A DNA stretch of 64,000 bases from Pseudoips prasinana (taxonomy: Eukaryota; Arthropoda; Insecta; Lepidoptera; Nolidae): positions 2,304,001 through 2,368,000 of the forward strand of contig OX621241.1 in assembly GCA_951640165.1 (NCBI GenBank), written 5' to 3'. The notes under the pieces were generated by a model. It had not been told where the DNA came from, made no database searches, and saw only the letters and a list, made by a program, of their open reading frames with translations. The position numbers and the translations under genes were made by a program. The stretch's first letter is position 1. Each line of letters opens with the position of its first letter. Positions 10,633 through 21,235 of the stretch are shown here, piece by piece.

Positions 10633-11147
10633 TAAAGTCAACATAATTTATTGTCTAATAGGAGCACTGTACAATCAAACGATGTAAGAATATCAAAAGC
10701 TAATCTAAATAAACTATAGTCAGTAATTTGCAGCTTAATGTACCTCTTTAGCGAGATTTCACACCCTGTATTCAAATATGGCCGGCGCGATAAGGCGGTG
10801 GATGTATGGTCCCATTTGGCGTTATTTAACGCCGGCCTAGGTAAGTTAAAGCAATACTTTCTATATGAAAGTAAAGTACTAAGTGTAACAAGATTATAAA
10901 TGGTATGGACTAATCTCGGAGTGATTGCGGAGTATGTGATACACGAGATATTTGTTTTTTGTAACTACCAACGAGTTATGTTGGAATTAAATATTAATTT
11001 GTTAGGAGCGATAGAATTTTGTAGATGAGGGATATAATTTTGTTAAATGCACCTACCATGTTTTCTCTGCATCACTCCAGGGTTGTCTGGCAGACAATGC
11101 CTTAGGTATCCGTCTTTGTTCACTGTAGTACATAAAGTTTAAAAATA
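10633..11147. other. No feature recognised
   Basis: Spacer with no recognisable frame. GCCGGCGCGATAAGGCGG near 10791 is a small GC-rich patch. Confidence 0.3.
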
Positions 11148-11160
11148 AAATAATTTTAAT

Positions 11161-11209
11161 GGAGCCTTTGTCCAGCTGTGGACGTCTTTCAGCTGATATG
11201 ATGATGATG
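11161..11209 (+). mobile_element. 49-bp RTE LINE stub with 13-bp target duplication
   Basis: GGAGCCTTTGTCCAGCTGTG, then GACGTCTTTCAGCTGAT and an (ATG)n tail, is the extreme 3' end of an RTE-type LINE. AAATAATTTTAAT is perfectly repeated at 11148-11160 and 11210-11222, so both ends are exact. The 5' truncation is extreme. Confidence 0.9.
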
Positions 11210-11559
11210 AAATAATTTTAATATTAGAGTAGAGATTTTAATTGTTGTAGAATTCACCAATTAACCTGTGTACGTATTAGTTAGTTTGATTCGAATTTTT
11301 TATTAATATGTACTTTTTTTGTTTTTAAAAACGTTTACGATACAAGTCAGTGATTTCTATCCTCCAACAATCTTAGCTTTCTTATTCTTATTAGGTCAGT
11401 TAGCAGTACCTAGCTGGATAAATTTTGGATATTATATAATACCCCAAATCATATTGGAAAAAGGCAAAGGACGAATATGTAAATAGAATAGCCAAATATG
11501 CAGGTTTTAAAACAATAAATAGCTTTTGACAAATTAGAAAATGTCATCTAATCCCAAAC

Positions 11560-11760
11560 TGATAAACTTGATATATATATATATTTCTAAATATATAAGC
11601 ATGTTTACATACATATTATAGATAAATTACAACCAGACACTTAATAAAAAATTATCATTGCACAAACATTTGTCCAGAATAGGGATCAAACCCACGATAT
11701 CTGCCTTTTTGCAGTCAGGGTCAGATTATTGATTATTGACTGACCTGTTGGTCAAGCTAA
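11560..11760 (-). mobile_element. S4-like SINE fragment joined to an inverted repeat
   Basis: ACAAACATTTGTCC and GGGATCAAACCCACGA resemble the S4 body and box B in reverse. Its head region is replaced by an inverted repeat at 11731-11789 with 27-bp arms, two mismatches and loop TAACC. Confidence 0.5.
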
Positions 11761-12203
11761 CCGCTTGACCGACAAGTCAGTCAATAATCTCTATGCTAGA
11801 AACAAGAAGAATAAGTTACTAGTAAGTTAATCAATTAAAACCAACATATTATTATGTATTCTTAGATATCAACACCATCCAAGTAGCATTAAAAACTTAA
11901 ACATCGAAACTTACTTTCAAATGAACGTATGTTAAACACGTTAATTATCGAGCTAACTTTATAGGTGGGGAGTGTCGAGCGTCTCACATAAATCTGTCGT
12001 GCGCGAACGCAAGTAATGCACGCATCTTGATCTACGGAACGGTGGTCAGGCGAGTAGTGGCAAGCTTTTAGAATGTTAAAATAGAGTTGAGAAGTTAGAT
12101 TCCACTTAGATTGAGGTTATAAAAGAGCTTTTGTTAGATTCTAAAGGGAGTTTTTTTTTTACTTGAGTGAGCATATTTTCTTGTTCAAATGTTTTATTGA
12201 ATA

Positions 12204-12570
12204 CTAGCTAAGCCCCGCGGTTTCACCCGCGTTAAAGTAGTTTTGGGGTAAAAGAGTAACAAAAATACATCCATGCATCTATATTCACAAACATTTGCGT
12301 TTATAGTATTGGTAGGATGTGTACCTCTAGCGGTTTTGGCAGTGCACGCCGAATAGCTCACAGATGGTAGATTTTTCTTACTTGACACTTATCGTCATAT
12401 TTTCGATAATTAACACAATATTTTATAAATTATATATAGCCTATGTGTTATTCTGATATAAAAGTTATGTTGTAAAGTTTCATTAAAAATCATTCAGTAG
12501 TTTTGACGTGAAAGAGTAACAAACATCCATCCATCCATACTTACAAACTTTCGCGTTTATAATAATATTT
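12204..12570 (-). mobile_element. Hel-C non-autonomous Helitron
   Basis: The 3' end on the minus strand is AACGCGGGTGAAACCGCGGG, GCTTAGCTAG. CTAG is at 12204-12207 next to host A at 12203. The 5' side carries AAACGCGAAAGTTTGTAAGT and is truncated near a T-run at 12570. It matches 61134-61621 along its length and has an empty site where that copy holds an M2 MITE (GATGTGTACCTC, 12317-12328). Confidence 0.75.
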
Positions 12571-12729
12571 TTTTTTTTCGCGTGTATAATAATAATAATA
12601 ATAGTAGGATTAGGCATATTCCACTTTAGAATTGGGGTCGTATCCAGTTATTTGTTATTTCTCATTTTAAGTTAGCCTAGGAATCTTTCACTGCTTCAAT
12701 AGCGAGCTGAAACCGGTAAAATAAAAATA

Positions 12730-13270
12730 CTATCGTTGGTAAATGCTTGCTTTTCACGCCGCAGGTCGTGGGTTCGAACCCCACCTAGGACAGATAATTT
12801 TTTGCATTAACATGTCGGTTTGTCCACGGTGTAATTATTGGAACGAAGTTCCTTATCGCGCGTTGTGAAAGGGGGCTAGACGGAAAAAAATCTTACGAAA
12901 AGTTGTCACGACACTTTTTGCAGCTGTGCGGCGTGCGCATGTTTCTCTGTCTCTCTCTCTCTCTCTCTCTCTTTTATAGAAAGCATGCCAGATATTTTCA
13001 TTTCTATTTCGCATTGAACAGTGTGGTGTCGCGACGATTATTTTTGTTGAGTGTATACTGGTTTTTTCTACATAATAAATAATAAAAAATAACTTCGTTC
13101 CATCCGGGTGTCCCTTGCCACCTCTCAAGTTTTCTATGTAAGTATGTATTTACAAAATAAAAGAACTATATGTAGTATATCAGTTATTTGGTTTCCATAA
13201 TACAAGCTCTGCTTAGTTTGGAATTAGATGACTGTGTGTGAATAATGTCCTAAGATATTATTATTAATTA
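12730..13270 (+). mobile_element. S2 SINE, interrupted
   Basis: CGTTGGTAAATGCTTGCTTT, box B GTGGGTTCGAACCCCACC, and a body that resumes at about 13132 (CTATGTAAGTATGTATTTAC) and ends ...AAGATATTATTATTAATT. The gap holds the insert at 12839-13131. Confidence 0.8.
12839..13131. mobile_element. Insert with 12-bp inverted repeats in an S2 SINE
   Basis: TGGAACGAAGTT (12839-12850) and AACTTCGTTCCA (13091-13102) are perfect inverted repeats. A further ~29 bp (GGGTGTCCCTTGCCACC...) separates the right repeat from the resumed SINE, so the repeats may not be the true ends. A (CT)n run lies at 12943-12972. I do not recognise the family. Confidence 0.55.
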
Positions 13271-13274
13271 AGGT

Positions 13275-14130
13275 ACTGTGTGTCCTTATAGGAAGTCGTC
13301 ATAATTAATCATTCAACGGAGAGGATAACATTTGAAAAAAATACGGAATTTTGAGTAACAACCTTGCCGTTAAAGTAAAATATTTTGTCTGTAATAAATA
13401 AGCGAGCATATTGTATTCAACAACAGAACTATATTTTCTAAACACAAGCTCAAATCTTGTATTCCATAAATCTACCCCGAGGCTGTCTGTCCGTCTATCT
13501 GTACGTAACTCAGGAACTGCGCTAGCTATCTGGATCTGCCATCGCTTGAAGCGCAATGAAAGATTGAAGATACTAAGATGCTGTTTCAATATAAATCTTG
13601 TAGCTGATGGTTGATATAGCGTGCGGGAAAGTTGGGTTGTATATGCTTGTACTTTAGTGAATGTTTCTATAACTGCAGTTAATATTAAATCATTACTATT
13701 GATACAATAGTGCCTATATGTGTAGTTATAGAAAATTAGTTTTGCGAAAATCAAATGGCCTATCATTTGGCACACTTTGATTTCATTTCCCAGTTTGGAG
13801 TATATAGTACTATGATATTATTAACTCGATGGTACTTATTTAAGCGATTTGGTCCAGAGAAACTTTGGCTGAATTTGATCAAAAAATTCTTAATTGATTT
13901 TTGTTTGTTAATGTATCATAAATAGTGGGGTGAAGGTGAATTGAAATAACACAATCTACCCACTAAGAAAATAGTATGTAGAAGATTAAAAATGAATGTT
14001 GACCCACCATACTAAATGCATTAGTTGATGGAAATGTTTGTATGAAAAGTCAATTATAGAGATAATTTAGCGGTGTTACATGAAACTAAGAGAGAGCTCA
14101 GTCTGACTCAATACAACTAAATATATGTAT
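13275..14130. other. No gene supported
   Basis: A 156-codon minus frame (13305-13775) is the longest non-transposase frame here. It has no domain, no compositional bias and no conserved neighbour. TGTCTGTCCGTCTATCTG inside it looks like the simple-repeat part of a common lepidopteran repeat. Confidence 0.35.
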
Positions 14131-14134
14131 ATCA

Positions 14135-14212
14135 GTCACTGAAGAAGCTATCCTTTTCCGGAATCGAACCCTTAACACGAGGCACTGTTATGTTTGCAGC
14201 AAGGTTAACCAC
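14135..14212 (-). mobile_element. tRNA-like SINE head fragment
   Basis: On the minus strand AAGTGGTTAACC and AGGGTTCGATTCCGG look like box A and box B of a tRNA-derived SINE. The body is not recognisable. Confidence 0.4.
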
Positions 14213-14738
14213 TTCTTACTTTCCACACTTGATCTATGCACCAAATGTAGATCGCGATCATATTTGCGTATGTTGAATATAAATCTGATACAAAAATAAA
14301 TAAAAAAATATATAGTTAGAGAAAACAATCATAAAAATAATACAATGTAATCCATAAATCTAGTATAGGTATGTAAATAATGCTAATAAATTATGACAGT
14401 CCATAAACCTTTTACGCAGTCGATGAAGGAAAACTAAATTCTACGAAAACGATGGCTGTAATGTTTTCTGAGTATAAACGGCTGGGCTAGTAGTGATTCA
14501 CCTCTCAGTTATGCGGTGGACTATGAATAAATCCACTTTCACATGTGTTGGAAAACTGGGTACACTGTTAAGGAACTGACGAAATCTTATACATAAGCTT
14601 CTATCATATACAACTTAAGAGCAATTTTGTTTTAATGGTTGTCAATTACTAAAACAATCAAGTGCGTGGGATATCCTGGGACATTATTTACAGACAGCCA
14701 TCTGATCCCAAACTAAGCATGGAACAAGATGACTGATA

Positions 14739-15034
14739 TCTATACATATAATAAAATCGTGGGAAAGTCAAAACTGTACATAGAATATTTTTAAAAAAGG
14801 ATACTTGGGGCGTGATCTACAATCGATATCGAAGCCAAAAATATAGTTTTTAGAATTTTTGTCTGTGTGTCTGTTTGCCTGTATGTATGTCCGGGCTAAA
14901 CTCAAAAAGTACTGCATGGATTTACTTCATATTTTGCATGAATATTATTAAGAGGTCGGGTCAACATATAGTACTACGGGGAAGGAGCTGTGTTATGTTA
15001 TAAAAACGCGGGTAAAGCCGCGGGGCACAGCTAG
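14739..15034 (+). mobile_element. Hel-A non-autonomous Helitron, full length
   Basis: It begins TCTATACATATAATAAAATC after host A (14738). It ends with a hairpin (CGCGGGTAAAGCCGCGGGG) and CACAGCTAG before host T (15035). No target duplication, as expected. Interior landmarks CAATCGATATCGAAGCC and a GTCTGTTTGCC run are shared by six other copies. Confidence 0.85.
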
Positions 15035-15046
15035 TACAACATATAC

Positions 15047-15211
15047 ATAGCCCATGCGAGGGTAGATACCGAAACCCGAGCTTCACGGAGACGACGCTGC
15101 CGAGCACCCGTGACCACGGCTGGTGCAATCCATGCCGAAACGTCGGGTAACCAAGGTAATGATTTGCCTATATCTTTATCGCGACTGAGACCCATGTCCA
15201 CAATATATAAA
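15047..15211 (+). mobile_element. 165-bp insert with a CCGAAACGTCGG motif
   Basis: AACATATAC is duplicated at 15038-15046 and 15212-15220. The insert contains GACCACGGCTGGTGCAATCC then ATGCCGAAACGTCGGG, and ends in an A-rich stretch. The GAAACGTC part is a piece I associate with Penelope-type elements, but no CTGATGA core is present, so a hammerhead ribozyme is not supported from this copy alone. Confidence 0.6.
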
Positions 15212-15431
15212 AACATATACTATTTTTTTTGTAAATACATACCTACTTATATAGATAGTTACACAAACATACATGTACATGCACACAAATATCTGCCCTG
15301 GGTGGGTATCGAACCCATGACCTGCAGCGTACCTTACGTGCCTTTACCAACCACGCTAACCGGCCTACTGCTCAGCGGAGCGACCTACTAGCTCCTGTTC
15401 ACCCAGGTCTGGCCTGTTGGTTTCGTGGTTA

Positions 15432-15525
15432 GTTTGTCCTGGGTGGGGATCGAACCCACAACCTCTTGCTTAGCCGTTAAAGTCACCAACATTGGACAAA
15501 TAGGCCTGTACTATTCGTCATTATA
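15432..15525 (-). mobile_element. S4 SINE head fragment
   Basis: Minus strand: GTGACTTTAACGGCTAAGCA, then GTTGTGGGTTCGATCCCCAC (box B), then CCAGGACAAAC. It matches the head of the copy at 32449. Confidence 0.6.
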
Positions 15526-15660
15526 TTGATACGCCAAGTAGTGAGACCATTTATGCGATGGTCAGACGAAATTTGCTGGACAAAAGTAAGTGAAGCTGGC
15601 CAAAAATCAGAAGAGATATGCGTAATGCAGACGAGATTCAACTCTAAAGTGGATATAATA

Positions 15661-15925
15661 ATAATATTAATATAATAATAATATCTCGGGACAATGTCAC
15701 ACAGATCATCCTAGCCCCAGACTAAGCAAAGCTTGTACTATGTGTACCAGGCGACGATATACATACTTATATAGATAGATAAATACTTATTATATACATA
15801 GAAAACATCCATGACTCAGAAACAAATATTCGTGCTCATCACACAAATATTTGCACTTACCGGGATTCGAACCCAGGACCACCAGCTTCGTAGGCAGGAG
15901 CACTACCAACTAGGCTACGGTGACC
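15661..15925 (-). mobile_element. S1 tRNA-derived SINE
   Basis: Full-length copy with box B GGGTTCGAATCCCGG and head GGTCACCGTAGCCTAGTTGG in reverse, and an (ATT)n tail at 15661-15683. Confidence 0.85.
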
Positions 15926-15929
15926 GTCG

Positions 15930-16355
15930 ATATATATGAACTGAATAGAAAGATAGACAGACATTGATAAAACAAAACAAAAACGAAACTTATTAACAAA
16001 ATAGTAAGAACGCAGGGGAGATTTTTTCATCCGATACACATTAACTATATGATTTATAGCTCGATATGAAATTAACTAGCCGTTTTAAATAACAAAATAT
16101 CATTTCTGTATGTCTATACGATTTATTACTCTGCCGACCCCACCCAATATGGCGTTAGATCGGATCGTTTTAATTTCAAATGTAATTAGTTTTTAGTCAA
16201 CTATCTGTTTAGTTCTTGTGTGATGTGATCGTTAGCTTTATAATTTATACTCTTGTACACCCACGCGAGATTTGTACGTGATCAGCTTAGAATGTATAGT
16301 CATCCAGGGAGATATTATGTACATATATATACTTTTTCATACATGACGTTTAAAG
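15930..16355. other. No feature recognised
   Basis: AT-rich spacer with no frame or repeat match. Confidence 0.3.
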
Positions 16356-16360
16356 TTATC

Positions 16361-16720
16361 CCAGGAGGTGCACGTGGCTCAAACCGTCTTAGGAATAGAC
16401 AAGACTAAGTATCGGTGCTGCTGTGTGGTGACGGCGACAAATATCAGAATCAGAATATCATCACCCCATCTCATCCCGTGGGGGGCGTAGAAGTCGACCC
16501 GAGGGAATATCTACCAGAGGGCGGGAAGCAGCTTCCTTCTGAGTACTACGACCATCATACTGCGATCGCCAACCCGCCTGCCAAGCGTGGCGATTATGGC
16601 ATATCCCCTCAAGATGATTCTTGAGGGAGGCTTGTCCAGCAGTGGACTTATTTAAGCTGTAATGATGAAGTATCGGTTGGGGTTCAAACCTCGACTCTGG
16701 GTATTAATGTGGGGATGCAA
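16361..16720 (+). mobile_element. S7 SINE-like repeat interrupted by RS
   Basis: CCCAGGAGGTGCACGTGGCTC lies before RS copy B, and TTGGGGTTCAAACCTCGACT (box-B-like) lies after it. Removing RS and one target copy restores a continuous AAGTATCGGTTGGGG. Confidence 0.6.
16417..16667 (+). mobile_element. RS element, copy B (young, full length)
   Basis: It starts GCTGCTGTGTGGTGACGGCG and ends AAGCTGTAATGATG. AAGTATCGGT is duplicated at 16407-16416 and 16668-16677. It differs from copy A by about one base in the body. Confidence 0.9.
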
Positions 16721-16828
16721 GATAGGGTTGATAATTTTGGGATGTATTCGAACTAGGTTAATAAGTATAAGATACTCAAACCGTATGTTTAAGTATCTCG
16801 ATTTCCTCATTAGGATAAATTTAACTTC

Positions 16829-16925
16829 ATCATCATGATCATAATATCACCTGAAAGATGTCCAATGCTCGGCAAAGGCCCACCCCAAAGATCTCTACAA
16901 TTGCACTGGTATTGCGCTTTATACT
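16829..16925 (-). mobile_element. RTE-type LINE 3' end
   Basis: A (CAT)n start, then CACCTGAAAGATGTCCAATG and CAAAGGCCCACCCC, is the reverse of the usual RTE end, diverged. Confidence 0.65.
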
Positions 16926-16996
16926 TATAATTTTGTTACTTTTAGCTATTACGCAGTAGGTACAAGCAACTTAATTTTTTTATTTATATGATTCTA

Positions 16997-17303
16997 CTAG
17001 CTGTGCCCCGCGGTGTTACCCGCGTTAAATTTTACAAATTATCACAACTCCTCCCCCGTAGGTGACTATATGTTGACCCGACCTCTTAGTAATATTCATG
17101 CAAAATTTGAAGTAGATAAATCCATGCAGTACTTTTTGAGTTTAGCCCGGACATACATACAGACAAACAGATAAACAGACAAAAATTCTAAAAACTATAT
17201 TTTTGACTTCGATATCGATTGTAGATCACGCCCCAAGTATCCTTTTAAAAAAAATATTCAATGTACAGCTTTGACTTTCCTACGATTTTATTATATGTAT
17301 AGA
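16997..17303 (-). mobile_element. Hel-A Helitron, full length
   Basis: CTAG (16997-17000) follows host A, and the GC hairpin (CCCCGCGGTGTTACCCGCG) lies next to it. The other end is GTATAGA (17297-17303) before host T. Interior as in the copy at 14739. Confidence 0.85.
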
Positions 17304-17346
17304 TGATAGCTTCTAGTTACAAACGATTATGTTAGAGATAAGTTTA

Positions 17347-17490
17347 AATTGTCAATAGTCCGTAAGTGATGCACCTATGGAGTCATTTTATACATGTTTG
17401 GCCATCTAAATGGTTTAATTTCTGAGCATCTCCGTGCTTCGGAGAGCACGTTAATCGGTCGGTGCACTAGTGACTCGTATCACCTAATTG
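17347..17490 (+). mobile_element. Degraded 5S-SINE
   Basis: AGTCCGTAAGTGAT near the head and TTTCTGAGCATCTCCGTGCT, GGAGAGCACGTTAA in the body match the 5S-SINE. The box-A and box-C region is largely eroded. Confidence 0.5.
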
Positions 17491-17728
17491 TGGCAACCGG
17501 ACCCATTTCCATAACGTCATATTTTACAAGTCTATTGCAACAACTGTCAACTCTATCTTACAATTAATCCAATCGGGAATCGATACGGAAACTTGTAAAA
17601 GTTGACAGTTGCGTCAACCACTCCTAAAACTGCTGCAAGTGCGCAGAGCTTAATAAAATTATTGATAGAAATGAAATAAAATGATGCAATCGTCCAATGC
17701 AATTAGATTATAGTCTAGACTTGTCCTC

Positions 17729-17815
17729 CTGTGTGGTCGACGGCATAGAATATTACCAGCTCGTCTCATCCCGTGGGGGGCGTAAAAGTCGATCCAAATT
17801 AACATCTACCAGGAA
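17729..17815 (+). mobile_element. RS fragment (older variant)
   Basis: TCCTGTGTGGTCGACGGCAT, then CTCATCCCGTGGGGGGCGTA. The variant lacks the CAAATATCAGAATCAG segment of the young copies, but its 5' start falls at nearly the same point. Confidence 0.6.
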
Positions 17816-17976
17816 AAATCACTTCTAAAAATTATTTTAAACAACATAGACCGATGTTTTTTGACATTTTATAGACATTTAATTCCACAAACACGAGTGT
17901 GTCAGTAACATTTATATATTCTCAATAATTTTAAATGGTTCAATTTCTAAATATACATAAGTATAAATATTTGTTA

Positions 17977-18170
17977 TTATCATCATCATCATCATATCAG
18001 CTGAAAGACGTCCACTGCTGGACAAAGGCCTCCCGCAAAGGTCTCCACAATTGCCGGTCTTGCGCTATTCGCATCCAGCAGTTTCCAGCGACCCGCACAA
18101 GATCATCGGTCCATCTTGTAGGGGGCCTGCCCACGCTGCGTCTTCCGGTCCGTGGTCGCCACTCGAGAAC
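17977..18170 (-). pseudogene. RTE-type LINE, C-terminal end of ORF2
   Basis: Read on the minus strand the frame gives GRPPTRWTDDLVRVAG, then WMRIAQDRQLW and EAFVQQWTSFS, a stop and an (ATG)n tail. The RPPTRWTDD...VQQWTSF pattern is a hallmark of RTE-clade ORF2 ends. RTE elements encode an apurinic-type endonuclease and a reverse transcriptase, both missing here. The copy is 5'-truncated near 18170. It is the longest RTE coding relic in the window and the reference for the other RTE ends. Confidence 0.85.
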
Positions 18171-18179
18171 CTTTCTTTC

Positions 18180-18620
18180 TTATGTTATTATAAACCTAAA
18201 TATATCCTAGCATATTATAAATCTTTTCAATCTCAAGTATTAAAGGTTTTCGCAGTTTCACGGTTTCCAGGAACAACTCTATGGTGGTCTTTTGGTGGTA
18301 GGATAAAATTGGACATTATCAGCCTTTTAAAAGGCAGTATAAACCTTAAACATCTCTAATAAAGCTATGAGTACTAAGAAAAACAAGAGAAACCTCTAGA
18401 AAGAACATCAGATTTATCAAAGTAGATGCTTTTTCTCTGGAGTCCTTAAGGCAAGTAATAATGTCAACAGTATCAAGGCGAGCTCAGCGCGCGGTAGCTT
18501 TCCTAAACGAGTATTGTGCGTTAAAGTAATCTTAACTCGGTGCATTTATTGTAGAGGTCATTGGAGAGTGTAGGGAGTAAGTCTTAGGAGGGAGCGGTTT
18601 CTTTCAGGCGATATTGAGGT
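18180..18620. other. No feature recognised
   Basis: Low-information spacer. The 102-codon frame over 18051-18359 begins in antisense RTE sequence and is not supported as a gene. Confidence 0.35.
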
Positions 18621-18634
18621 ATCTTTACAAATTA

Positions 18635-18847
18635 CATACATACATACATAGACTCACGCCTGTTTCCCAGAGGGGTAGGCAGAGACTACGGATTTCCATT
18701 TGTCACGATCTTTGCATACTTCTTTTGCCTCGATTACTGTCATTATATTCTTCATACATGCTCGCCGGTTTAGGGTACTTCTGACCTGCCCTTTCTTGAG
18801 AACATCTCCAATTTGGTCAGAGAATGTTCGACGTGGTCTACCCCTTC
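18635..18847 (-). pseudogene. LINE-W C-terminal end, copy 2
   Basis: Minus strand: [40 protein letters not shown] and [19 protein letters not shown], then a stop at 18654-18656 and a (TATG)n tail. Unlike the copy at 2149, this frame is not broken. CTTTACAAATTA is duplicated at 18623-18634 and 18848-18859. The protein end includes a basic RPRR motif and conserved tryptophan. Clade uncertain. Confidence 0.8.
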
Positions 18848-18904
18848 CTTTACAAATTAACTCTAAAGAAACATCTTTAGTATAATTTCCATTATAACCG
18901 GTTT

Positions 18905-19080
18905 TGCGCTATTTTTGTTCGCTTCCCAAACGGGTTGGCCATCGCAGGATGATGGTCATATTTCTCAGAGAAACGCTGCAGTCCATTCTCTGGTATATAG
19001 TTCCTCGTACAGACTTCTACAGGATTCTTCACACGGGATGAGATGGGGTGGCGGAATTCAATGCTGTCTACTACACAAAG
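18905..19080 (-). mobile_element. RS fragment (old)
   Basis: Minus strand: TTGTGTAGTAGACAGCATTG, CCCCATCTCATCCCGTGTG, then a body with many changes that ends in GGTTGGCCATCGCAG read in reverse. Confidence 0.6.
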
Positions 19081-19084
19081 ACAC

Positions 19085-20130
19085 ACAGTTCCAGATTAAA
19101 CATGTTTTGTGGGAAAAAAATGGGCCGTACATTGTTTTATTCTTTATTTGGAGTCGGCGACAGTTTCTTCGTAACGTAATTATTGACTATCGATAATCTC
19201 TACATTATACACCATTTTGAAGAAGCTGTTTTCTAGTTAACATTGGATAAAACTTAATTTCGTTTTCTAGGTAAGCAATTTTAAAGACATAACCAGGGAT
19301 TTGTATTATGGTATCTACAGAGATACCCATCATCGCCCTGTGGCTGTAAAATGTTTTATTTAAATTAAGTTTAATTAACCATTAATTTAAACAATGCAAA
19401 GCAATCTCTGCAATATGGGAGCAATTTGAAGCCCATTGCCATACTTTTTAACCAATTACCAATTTCAACAAAATTCATATGGAACTATTCCGAAAGTATT
19501 TATATTAATATACATATATTATTGCATTAAAAATAATTTTCAAAATCAGTTCTAAAAAAAAGGAAACAAATACATACGGTCGAATTGATAATATCCTTTT
19601 TTATAAGTCGTTTTTCAAGCGGCACATGTAAGTAAATGTTGTGTGTCTAAAATGTCTCTTATAGGATAGATACCATTAAGCTAATTAGAAAACCGCTCTG
19701 CTCGTGCCCCATACCATACACCCTAGATACCATGATCTTATGGGAATGCGACGCTACCATTCCGATGCTAATTTTATAGTACAAGACCATTTGAAATAAC
19801 AACGAAATGACCCTAACTTCCCATTGATTGATATCTTTATAGTTACAGACCTGTCTGTCTGTCTATTAGTCTGTGAATGTTTGATTTCTGATTTCTGTTT
19901 GGTATTCTTTGAATGTAATGTGACAATTTTCTGAGGTTTAATTGAATTGTGGACAGGTGCGTCTATTTTATGTTGTTTTTGATATATAACAGATACGTAA
20001 CTAGTGACCCTTCGCGGCTTCGAATGGGTAAATAGAAAAATAAATTATTATTTTAAATCAACACTTTTTGACAGATATTGTAAATTTTATAAGCGCATTT
20101 TAGATACCTGTAGGTAGTTACATTAATGTA
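19085..20130. other. No gene; possible repeat traces
   Basis: AT-rich. CAGTTCTAAAAAAAAGGAAA at 19548 resembles the start of a common lepidopteran repeat. CTAGTGACCCTTCGCGGC at 20000 resembles the end of another. Neither can be delimited. Confidence 0.3.
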
Positions 20131-20147
20131 TTATAATTTAAAATAAA

Positions 20148-20460
20148 ATGTAAGAAAAGAATAGCCCGATCTGCAGGACCTGTGGGGAAGAAAATGAAAC
20201 AATGCTGCATTTAATATGCAAATGCGATGCATTGGCAAGACACAGAATGGCAATCCTGGGGCTGGCATATCCAGAACCAGGTGACTACAAGGATCTACCA
20301 CTAAGAACCGTACTGGATTATGTGCAGACTTCATTCAGGGCTCTAGGGATAGAATAAAACCAGTGGGGGATAGTACAAAAGATCCTGAAGGGTCGAAGTG
20401 CTGTACACAAGTACACCCCAAAACAAGATGAGATAAGAAAAAAAGAAAAAGAAGTTAAAA
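20148..20460 (+). pseudogene. LINE C-terminal zinc-like region and 3' UTR
   Basis: Codons from about 20160 read NSPICRTCGEENETMLHLIC, then KCDALARHRMAILGLAYPEP and VLDYVQTSFRALGIE, with a TAA stop at 20355-20357. The C-x2-C...H-x3-C arrangement and the ALARHR motif are typical of the C-terminal knuckle of several non-LTR retrotransposon ORF2 proteins (R1/LOA/I-like groups). Only the last ~65 residues remain. An A-rich tail follows near 20440. The clade cannot be fixed from this piece. Confidence 0.7.
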
Positions 20461-20591
20461 ATTATTTACTCAGAAAACTACGCAGATAACAAAAATTATA
20501 CAAGATAAAAGCTACGACACTTGTTATCCGTACAGGACTATCATCATCATGCTGAGATGTAACCAACATCTCAGCATTTGCTAGAATAGTT

Positions 20592-20755
20592 TTGACTGCA
20601 CGTGTGGCGCAACGCTTAAGACAGTCGCCTTGCCACTTCGTGTCCCGGGTTCTATTCCCGCGCAGGATATCAATTGTTGTGACCCATAAATAGTCAGTAT
20701 TGTTTTTTATATTATATATTTGTAAAGTATCCCACGACACATGGATACAATTTTA
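20592..20755 (+). mobile_element. S3 tRNA-derived SINE
   Basis: GACTGCACGTGTGGCGCAAC (box A region), GTCCCGGGTTCTATTCCCGC (box B), then GTGTGACCCATAAATAGT-like body and a CACGACACATGG end. Confidence 0.75.
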
Positions 20756-20959
20756 TTTTATTATATGTTTCACTTGTACCTGACCTATGTAAATGTTATT
20801 CGTATATTTAATTTTAATTAATGTACTTATTTGTAATCACTATTCAGATACAATGTAAATTGTTTTATGAATGAATAAATAAATAAAAATTTCCCTAGGC
20901 GTGCATTGCCTAAAAAAATTACAGCAATTTAAAATACGGGTCATGTTACTCGCTTATAA

Positions 20960-21056
20960 TATAGCTTGCTATAGAGATATTACATCAATATTACAGTAGT
21001 TTTGAGTTTATCCATTGCAAAAATCAAATCTTTTCTTTTTATAATATTAGTCTAGA
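20960..21056 (-). mobile_element. Hel-C-like 5' end fragment
   Basis: Minus strand starts TCTAGACTAATATTATAAAA, like the 5' end of lepidopteran Helitrons, then carries a sequence near ATCCATTGCAAAAATC in reverse. No 3' end is seen. Confidence 0.35.
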
Positions 21057-21235
21057 TGACTCTGTGCCTGTCAGATTGTGTAGATGAAGAATGATGGATA
21101 ATTTACTTCGTTGTAACGTTTTTGTACTAAAAAGTTGGCAAATATTATAGTAAGTTGTTATCATAGCTGATCGATACGCTGATTTACGCCCAGACACACC
21201 TAGAATATTCTTAAACATGTTGTTAACAGTCTTGT

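Larger units (their letters stand above)
14671..15365 (-). mobile_element. S2 SINE carrying two insertions
   Basis: The minus-strand S2 body appears at 14671-14738, 15035-15046 and 15212-15365, with box B GTGGGTATCGAACCC seen in reverse near 15300. A Hel-A copy (14739-15034) and a 165-bp insert (15047-15211) split it. Confidence 0.75.

Noticed and set aside
13305..13775. 156-codon minus frame as a gene
   Set aside because: No domain, no signal peptide, no supporting neighbour, and part of it is a simple-repeat stretch.
15100..15150. Hammerhead ribozyme around GCCGAAACGTCGGG
   Set aside because: The GAAAC part is present but the CTGATGA core is not; CTGGTGCAA stands in its place.
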